From assembly GCA_036768485.1 (NCBI GenBank), contig JAVLUZ010000154.1:7050512-7114511 (forward strand): a stretch of DNA of 64,000 nucleotides, written 5' to 3'. Of this stretch, positions 57,886 through 64,000 are shown in pieces. This stretch comes from Mermis nigrescens. Taxonomy: Eukaryota; Nematoda; Enoplea; Mermithida; Mermithidae. The position numbers and the translations under genes are program-made. Positions within the stretch are counted from its first letter, which is position 1. Each line of letters starts with the position of its first letter. The notes beneath the pieces were generated by a model, which saw nothing but the letters and a program-made list of their open reading frames with translations, had not been told where the DNA came from and did no database searches.

Positions 57886-59567
57886 TCTCATACAGCATTC
57901 ATGTGTCCGGCGATCATCTTTAGTGGAACACGTTTTGCAGAAAAACTCGTAGCATCTGTGGCTCTTATTATGCCTGCTTTGTACGAGTTGATTGCATTTT
58001 TTGCAGCGTTTTAGACGACTGCAAACGGATTTGAGGCGCTGCATTTTACCGCTCAATTTGATTGATTGACCAGTCAGATGATTTTGGTAGCATGCTTGGC
58101 TATGCAAATACCTAAAATTCACAATTTAAGCGCAAATAAATAGAATTACTTTGAACTTGTGAGAGAAAGAGGGCATTTTTTTATAAAATAATTTTTAACT
58201 TGCTTTAATATAAAGGCATGTAATGTAAAATATGTTGTAATAATTTATCATTTGATTATTTTTTATCATTTTTTAGTAAGTTGCACAGTGAAAAACAAAT
58301 GCAGTACGGTTAAGGACATTTCCAAACAAAATCTATACAGCCTTGTGACATATTAATTATAAAGCTTAATTTGCATTAAATTAGTCAGCTATATTCATTA
58401 TCTGATTATTATTTATTTGCTCATTTATTTATCATATTTATTTATTATTTCATTAATTTTCACTTATTTATTCTAATTTTTAACGTATTTATTTAATTCT
58501 ATACTTATTTATCTATCTACTTGCTCAATTATTAATTTAATTGGTCTTTTAATTAACATAGTTATTTTCGGGATTCATCTATTTCAGCTCACCTGTTGCA
58601 TGCGCCGCAGTAGAAATAGCCCTGTTCAATGGGGCACGGCTGCTCCCGGTTGCATCCAGGGCATCCGCCCCGGCTGCATTTATGGTCTTCCTCATTACTG
58701 TACCCTTTGTCGCACTGGTCACAGTAATAATTCCGACCGACAAAGGCCGGCATACGCGTGATGACGTCGTAATGCCTGTTGTGGAGGTAGATGTGCAGCA
58801 CGTGTTTGGCCGGCGTGCCCTTATAAATGACGGCGTTGAAGTGCTCCTTGGAGTATATTTCGAGCTGATACTCGGGAGCAATAACCTTAAAATTAACATA
58901 TATTTAGGAATTTATCGTATTTTTGTCACTCCATGATTATAATTCTGAAATTCGTACATATTTTGTATTAAAAAATAAGGTTCATAGAAAGCAAATCAAT
59001 AATTTCGTAATGAAAATTTGAAAATATACCAAATTAGGATTCTGAAGATATACTCAGTATTTAAATATGCACGATATAAATATTATGTATGCAAATCAGT
59101 AAGTAGTTATTAATTTTAACTGATTTCTAAAGTGTAACATATACCCTTTGAATTATGATTCTGAGAGACATCAACCCTTGTACATAATATGCAGAAAATA
59201 ATACGTAGAAGAGGCAGTAGCGCGTAGTAATACATTAATATAAAATGTGATGCAATAAGAAACATCTTTTCAGCTATACAATTAAAGTGGGAATACCCCT
59301 CTAACTAAGTCTAAGATCAAAAATATAATAATATTTATGGAAAATTAGCAGACGTACTTCCTGAATTTTGGCGGCTTCTTCAAGCCCGCATTGACCATCA
59401 AAATTGGCAAGGCCGGCGTCCCGCATTAATTTTTCGGCCAAACGCTTTTGTAATGTACAACGAGCAGCGTCACCTTTTCGAATTGCTTCCCATTGTGGGT
59501 GTTTTTCGAGCCGGGCTTTTGCGACGACAACCAATCGCGCCAGGCACAAATTGTCGTCATTTTTTAT
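57886..59567 (-). pseudogene. polymerase exons 2-4: linker and zinc-binding region
   Basis: Exon 2 (59567-59358) reads IKNDDNLCLARLVVVAKARL with a helical Lys/Glu-rich tail. Exon 3 (58885-58593) reads VIAPEYQLEIYSKEHFNAVI, then YYCDQCDKGYSNEEDHKC and CPGCNREQPC. Exon 4 (58111-57886) adds CKKCNQLVQSRHNKSHRC and FCKTC...HECC. The repeated CxxC/HxxxxC pairs suggest two or three zinc sites before the exonuclease, as in related family members. Exons 2 to 4 are free of stops. Splice phases are 0, 2 and 0 at the three exon ends. Confidence 0.78.
58130..58585. other. polymerase intron 3, very AT-rich
   Basis: Dominated by TTATTTAT / ATTTATTTAT words, without a gene or element boundary. Confidence 0.5.
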
Positions 59568-60452
59568 CTATAAATTGTATTTAGGGCCAAAAATACGTTT
59601 TAATAGTTTTTTCAACAAAAAGTGCTTTTACTGATCAATTATGTAGAAAGCCAAAGGATAATTATCATTAATATTTACCGAAAAAATCATAACGATTTAG
59701 GTCAGAATACACGTCCTAAAATCATATTATTACATGTGATTAAATATTAAATAGAAACATTACAATGCGTTATTTTCAGCAAAAAGTCGTCAGAATGATA
59801 TTCGACACAATTAAGAGATTTTTCACGCGTTTGACGATCAATTACAGAGCATCAAGTGAATAAATCTAATTTATTTATTCTTAGAATGATGTACATTATA
59901 AAAGTATAATTTATCATAAATATCAGGATCAAAAATACATATCGTGATTTTTTTTCAGCACACGTATTTACGAAACAGAATCATGCAATTAGAAATTTTC
60001 TTACACATTTATCGATCAATTACATAATTAATTGAATATAAACGTACAATAAAGAGGTATGATTGTTAGGGCAAAAAATGCTCCATCATTAAACGAATGA
60101 AACAGATTATGGCAAAAATGATGAGTAAACAATGAAAATAATAGAGGTCAAAAGGAGATTTTTTCGGAAAAGCACGATACAGACCAACTTGGTTTAGTAT
60201 TTATATGACGTTTTCAAATTTTGTGATTTAGTTGTTTTTTCAGAGTACAAGGATAATTAGAACGATGAGACACGAGTTGCCATAATGAGATGACAATCCC
60301 AGAAAATCGAAGCTATGATCTTTTTTATGCTTTCAACATTTCTAACGTCATTTTAGCCCAAAAGAAATTAGGTCATTTTATTTCGGATGAAGGATTCATT
60401 CACTTTTTTCTTCCAAAATATTTTTTACATTCTAATCGTCATCATCACTCAC

Positions 60453-61587
60453 TTGCACAAAGCATCCGCCGTGGCCGCAGTGTTTTTGGAACCACTGTTC
60501 CAATTGACAATCCGGATATTCAAATTTTTGTGGCTTGTATTAGGATTGCCGCCACGAGGCGAATCAACGATGACGACTTTCATCGTCATTTGTTCGCTAA
60601 ATTTGAACGGCCATTTAGATTGTTGTATTTTTTTGATGATGCTTAGAATACGATTGGCATTCATTGCCTCAATAGTTGTAAAAGGGACCAAAATGTGAGA
60701 TATGAGGCTTGGGTGCACGATTTCCAATCCGATGCAATCGCTGATGTCACGATTGACAGTCACACGCCGAATAATATTGTCCAAAATTTGTGGAATACCG
60801 AACTATATTTATATCATTTATATGCCAAAATCGAATGTTATGGCCGACAGCTTCAGCATTGAATCGTTTGACGCAAAGGCGTGATTCTTTGCCCATTTCG
60901 TAATAATAGTCAGTGGGACGACCGCCACCAGTTTGGTCATCATCAAAATCGCTGCCGAGAATTGCCGTCCAGAAATCCAACGACCCGAAGTTAGTTTGAT
61001 CGGCTTTCGATAGCTTCAGGTAATTTTCGAATATGAATGAAATAATTTTGGGCTCATTGACCCAGAATCGGCTATAAATGAGAGACTGGAGCACACATGG
61101 GCGTGGGGGGTCAGGGGGGCTGGACCTCCCCCAGAAACCAAAAGACCCCCCCCCAGAAATCAAAGACCCCTGCCCAGAATTCAATTTTTGACAATTTTTT
61201 TCGTTTTTTTTTTGCAATTTTTTTTTGATGCCAATGGATAGTGCTTGATGAGAAACGTCAAAAAATGGTGTTTTTATCGCCATACCACCATTTTTAAGGC
61301 GATTTTTTGACCTTCAAAAAATCTTGGACCCCCCAGAATTTTTCTTGCTGCCCACATATGGACTGGAGGCTTTGCCGGCTAATATTAGGCACGGGCGTTT
61401 GTTGCAAATCAATGAAATTGTCACAAAATTTGGTAAGTGAAGGATCTTTAAATCCTTTTTTGGCCAAATAATAGATTTTTTGCAACAAAAATTTAGTTAA
61501 ATATTTGTTTCCAGCCCAAACGTTAGATTGGATGACAGATTTTAGATGCCAGAATCGGCGCGGAAGTAATTCAAAATGAGTAGCCAT
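60453..61587 (-). pseudogene. polymerase exon 1: N-terminal region, MITE-disrupted
   Basis: Starts ATG at 61587 (MATHFELLPRRFWHLKSV). A family-C MITE at 61092-61360 splits the frame after ISRQSLQS; with its 8-bp TSD it adds 277 nt and so shifts the frame. Reading resumes LIYSRFWVNEPKIISFIFE to RFNAEA. Near 60790-60840 the frame changes again to FGIPQILDNIIRRVT, either by a tiny intron or a frameshift. It changes once more near 60520-60550 before QLEQWFQKHCGHGG and the donor CAA|GTGAGT at 60453. The block GLEIVHPSLISHILVPF is a recognisable conserved part of this polymerase family's N-terminal region. Confidence 0.75.
61092..61360. mobile_element. hAT-like MITE, family C, inside polymerase exon 1
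   Basis: Ends CACACATGGGCGTGGGGGG and GCTGCCCACATATG; perfect TSD GACTGGAG at 61084-61091 and 61361-61368. 269 bp. Contains TTGATGCCAATGGATAGTGC and AAATGGTGTTTTTATCGCC, nearly identical to 37315-37570, so a recent insertion. Confidence 0.93.
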
Positions 61588-61599
61588 GCTGAAAAAGAT

Positions 61600-62660
61600 C
61601 TAACGGATTATAGGAATATTTCTTATTTATAGACACAAACAATGATTATAAGAGAGAGAACTTTTTATTAGAGACCGCTGAAATCCAAAGAATGATATTT
61701 TGCATACAGCGCGCTTCTTTTATTTATCAGGCAACAATTTTTTCATCACATTCCCATTCTCTGTTGCACAACAAATTTGCATAGCAGTATATGCACAACA
61801 TCAAACATTTTAGTCTGGCTCGCTCTTCCCTGAGATTGTTATCGTGCTATTTGTCTCAACATACTGTTTTTGCATATTAATTTAGTCGCATTCCTTTAAG
61901 ATTGCGCTTATTTAACCATGTTTATTCTTATTTTTCAGCTTCTCAACCGCATTCCTAAAATTGAGCTTTTTCCTTTCTCCTTGCATTCTTTTTGCATACC
62001 ATTCGCGCGTGACTTCAAAGGCTTAAAAGTTGGTTAGCGTAGATCTTATCACACATGTTTTCCACCATTCCCGCCAATTCATATTTCATAGTCATTGCAA
62101 TTTTGTCTCAATATTAAGTTTACCACGCCATTTTGCCTATCAAGTTCTCAGTCACATCCCTATGATCACAATTATTGATGTATCAACATGCTTGTTTTTT
62201 TCTTCTTACTCTTTAATTTTATACTAGCGTACTTTTCATTACTCAGAGCTTGTCTGCTTTGTCTCAACATCTTACGCTGCTTTGCATGTCAATATAATTT
62301 TTAGCTGTACTATATAGGATAATACATTGCACTGCTTACTCTTCCCGCTAAAATGTTACTTCTCATAAAAACTTGCTTTCAGTCTTATCACACATGTTTT
62401 CTGCAGCTACTAACTCTTTGTTCTATTAAGCTTTTATAAAAACTTGTCTCACTTTTCAATAAGATTGTATCACATGTGTTTTACTGTAATTTGCTCTTTG
62501 CAATATTTCACATATTAAGATATTTTTCTTATCTAAATGTTAGAATGTTTTTTTATGAAAAAAATGGCTTGTCTCCGCATTTTATTGTATCACTCATCTC
62601 TACAACGTTAAAAATCATTGAACAATAGTAGGTATCATCATTTATTACCGCTTTGCTGCT
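61600..62660. other. T-rich spacer
   Basis: About 1 kb of T-rich sequence with recurring TTTTCTCTTGT, TCTTATCACACATGTTTT and TTTGTCTCAACAT words. TCTTATCACACATGTTTT occurs twice (about 62045 and 62382), with a close variant near 62466, hinting at old internal duplication. No supported gene. Confidence 0.45.
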
Positions 62661-62665
62661 AAGAA

Positions 62666-63022
62666 ATGGTTCGGATTTGGGGTTCTTATTTCAGTGAACA
62701 AATGCACTACTTGGTCACTATTAAACGAGCATCCTATTATGGTCATATGTTGGGTCACGTAGACCAAACCGCCACAACGTTTTTTACATTGAATAAGTCA
62801 GACATCAAGCTTTGTCTGCAGGAAGCACTCGATTTTGGGGGATACAACAACTACCCCCATGTTGGCAGTGGATGGCGCCATGTGTTAAAAATGGATACGG
62901 TTGAGCCAATAGGGTGGACCGACTGCAGTAGTGAAGACTGCTATTGCGTCAAGGTCATCTTAGCGCCTAAGCCAATCAAAAAAGATGGCTTGAGCGTTGT
63001 AACATTTTATCCGATTCCTTGA
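62666..63022 (+). CDS. 118-residue ORF, possible EndoU/BECR-fold-like domain
   Basis: An intact intronless frame; an in-frame TAA lies just one codon upstream of the ATG, so the start is well set. The sequence looks like real protein, with HMLGHVD, FFTLNKSDIKLCLQEALDF, WRHVLKMD and a closing LSVVTFYPIP. The order 'H..GH' near the start, an F.....DI....QEAL helix, then two strands and a final (I/V)VTxYP strand resembles the EndoU/BECR superfamily of small RNase domains best known from bacterial polymorphic toxins. This is a pattern resemblance only, and catalytic residues cannot be assigned. There is no signal peptide or membrane segment. The ORF could instead belong to an unknown mobile or viral element. 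Confidence 0.45.
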   Translation: MVRIWGSYFSEQMHYLVTIKRASYYGHMLGHVDQTATTFFTLNKSDIKLCLQEALDFGGYNNYPHVGSGWRHVLKMDTVEPIGWTDCSSEDCYCVKVILAPKPIKKDGLSVVTFYPIP

Positions 63023-63259
63023 GCATGGAAGGCGCATTGCCATTGGCAATGGTTTTATCATTGTATCTTTTAGTCCCAACGGCCCTCTTAAGGGCCACCA
63101 TATGACAGAAGTTGATTGATTTGCACTTACTTGCATTCAGCAGTGAGGTATTAATCCCTTAATTTTCGTAAGAAAAATTTATGAATAATGGAAAATGTTG
63201 TTTATAAATAAGAAATTTTATTTATTTATACATCGTTAAATCAGATTTTTTGGCAAAAA

Positions 63260-63709
63260 TGAAAGCCCTTTTATTAGTTTTAAGTGTTATTTGTAACTAT
63301 GACACATGCTGATCATTGCATGTATAATGGATCTTGTATAATTTGTGAAAAAAAGATAAATTATAATGATAACTTTTCAAGAAATGCCAGATCGGTGATT
63401 TTAAAAGATGGGTGCGATTTTCAGATTTCGGACTGGCGGAATTTTACACGTTGCTTCCCAAATCTAAAATCTATGGAATTCAAACCACGTTGTAAAAGCT
63501 GTTTGAAAATTGATCAAAATTTTCCAAAAAACTTGCAAATAGAAGGCAGGTGTTTAGAGAAAGGATGTAAAAACGAATTTAATACGATTTCTGGTGAATT
63601 ACAGGAGTGCTTAGCTTTACTCGTGATTCTGACAATTTTGTACCTAATTAGGTTCTTGAAAAAGGAAATTTTAGATAAAATTAAATTCTTTTCTTCACGA
63701 GTTCCGTGA
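63260..63709 (+). pseudogene. Cys-rich secreted or membrane protein, frameshifted at its signal peptide
   Basis: An ATG at 63260 opens a typical signal-peptide start (MKALLLVLSVIC) that runs into a stop within 18 codons. From about 63290 another frame is open to the TGA at 63707-63709. The main body has paired cysteines (CMYNGSCIIC, RCKSC, RCLEKGCKNEF), and near the end a hydrophobic helix LALLVILTILYLIRFL followed by lysines. The layout is that of a small type-I membrane protein: signal, Cys-rich ectodomain, transmembrane helix, short basic tail. A one-base shift near 63290-63300 separates the signal from the rest. An ATG at 63299 would start the body without a signal. No family recognised. 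Confidence 0.45.
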
Positions 63710-63753
63710 AGCTCTAGGTATGTACATATAGTTGAGCGCATATTATTGATTCA

Positions 63754-64000
63754 TCACCGCAATACGTCGGTGCGAGTTCTTTTCAGGCGCTTATTAATAA
63801 CAAGTTCTATTTCTCCATTATGTAGGCTATCGTGTTTGCTGAAACGCAGCAACTTTCCGTTGTAGAACGCTTTCAGATTATTTGGGTTGATGCGTTTACG
63901 CAATTTTTTACACAACTTGAATGCATATTGTAAAAAATTGACACTTTTGAGGCCCATGAATTTTTCTGCTTCTTGAATAATCAAATAATAGTGAATTATT
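63754..64000 (-). CDS. unrecognised Lys/Arg-rich ORF, runs off window edge
   Basis: The minus-strand frame is open from the window end (no start seen) to a stop at 63754. Phrases include KSVNFLQYAFKLCKKLRKRI and GEIELVINKRLKR. The composition is strongly basic and the frame looks coding. It is adjacent to and convergent with the Cys-rich ORF, the two stops being about 45 bp apart. No motif recognised; it could be the 3' end of a larger gene. Confidence 0.4.
   Translation of the reverse strand, partial: IIHYYLIIQEAEKFMGLKSVNFLQYAFKLCKKLRKRINPNNLKAFYNGKLLRFSKHDSLHNGEIELVINKRLKRTRTDVLR

Larger units (their letters stand above)
52889..61587 (-). pseudogene. family-B DNA polymerase (DNA_pol_B_2 type), 13 exons, decayed
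   Basis: A minus-strand gene with exons at 61587-60453, 59567-59358, 58885-58593, 58111-57886, 57754-57373, 56826-56589, 56381-55974, 55578-55407, 55291-55101, 54911-54650, 54253-53975, 53768-53497 and 53325-52889. Nearly all introns have GT..AG ends and exon phases join without gaps. The product, about 1,400 residues, carries an N-terminal extension, zinc-binding Cys/His clusters, a 3'-5' exonuclease (Exo I, II, III) and polymerase motifs A, B and C, and ends LPYGY-like (TVPYGY). This resembles the protein-primed family-B polymerases of Polinton/Maverick and related virus-like elements and the multi-exon invertebrate genes derived from them. A MITE in exon 1 and frameshifts in exons 1, 12 and 13 (three) make it non-functional as sequenced. 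No integrase, capsid or ATPase gene is visible beside it. Confidence 0.85.

Noticed and set aside
52889..64000. A complete Polinton/Maverick or other virus-like element
   Set aside because: Only the polymerase is present; no integrase, protease, packaging ATPase, capsid genes or long terminal repeats were seen, so a full element is not claimed.

Overview
The window looks like a piece of an animal nuclear genome, most likely an arthropod. It is AT-rich, its genes have introns with GT..AG ends, most non-coding space is transposon debris, and it holds a jockey-like LINE and a type-B DNA polymerase gene of the kind found in invertebrate genomes. The arthropod assignment is inference. I saw no bacterial operon structure, rRNA, tRNA or CRISPR array. 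Genuine coding sequence is a small fraction of the 64 kb.

Layout. 0-9.8 kb: a fragment of a DUF4806-like gene (1.2-1.5 kb), a hAT-type MITE, an unusual block dense in CTTATAAG/CTTGCAAG words, and a piggyBac-type MITE with TTAA ends. 9.8-22.5 kb: nested MITEs, most with clean 8-bp target-site duplications (TSDs), plus tandem and inverted repeats. 22.7-41.5 kb (+ strand): a three-exon host gene for Dr1/NC2-beta, the histone-fold TBP repressor. Its first intron is about 15.5 kb and is almost wholly filled with hAT-like MITEs, Ac-like elements and microsatellites. 42-46.3 kb: a 2.9-kb hAT-like element with an inverted pair of minisatellites, then duplicated GATAAAG-rich termini. 46.4-48.7 kb (- strand): a dead, 5'-truncated non-LTR retrotransposon. 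49.5-52.7 kb (- strand): two tandem F-box/LRR-like paralogues sharing a leader packed with abutting 3' and 5' splice sites. 52.9-61.6 kb (- strand): a 13-exon family-B DNA polymerase gene (roughly 1,400 codons) with exonuclease and polymerase motifs, broken by at least five frameshifts and one MITE. 61.6-64 kb: long T-rich spacer, then three small unrecognised ORFs, one with a weak resemblance to EndoU/BECR-type nuclease domains.

The strongest themes are: (1) the Dr1 gene, assembled across 19 kb; (2) at least six distinct hAT-like MITE families, many copies with perfect 8-bp TSDs, several nested and two next to each other at what looks like the same 8-bp target; no hAT transposase is present; (3) a GGCGCTTCGCGCC-type near-palindrome recurring in otherwise unrelated repeats; (4) the decayed polymerase gene, whose exons, splice phases and breaks can all be read. 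All family calls come from reading motifs by eye; no search was run.
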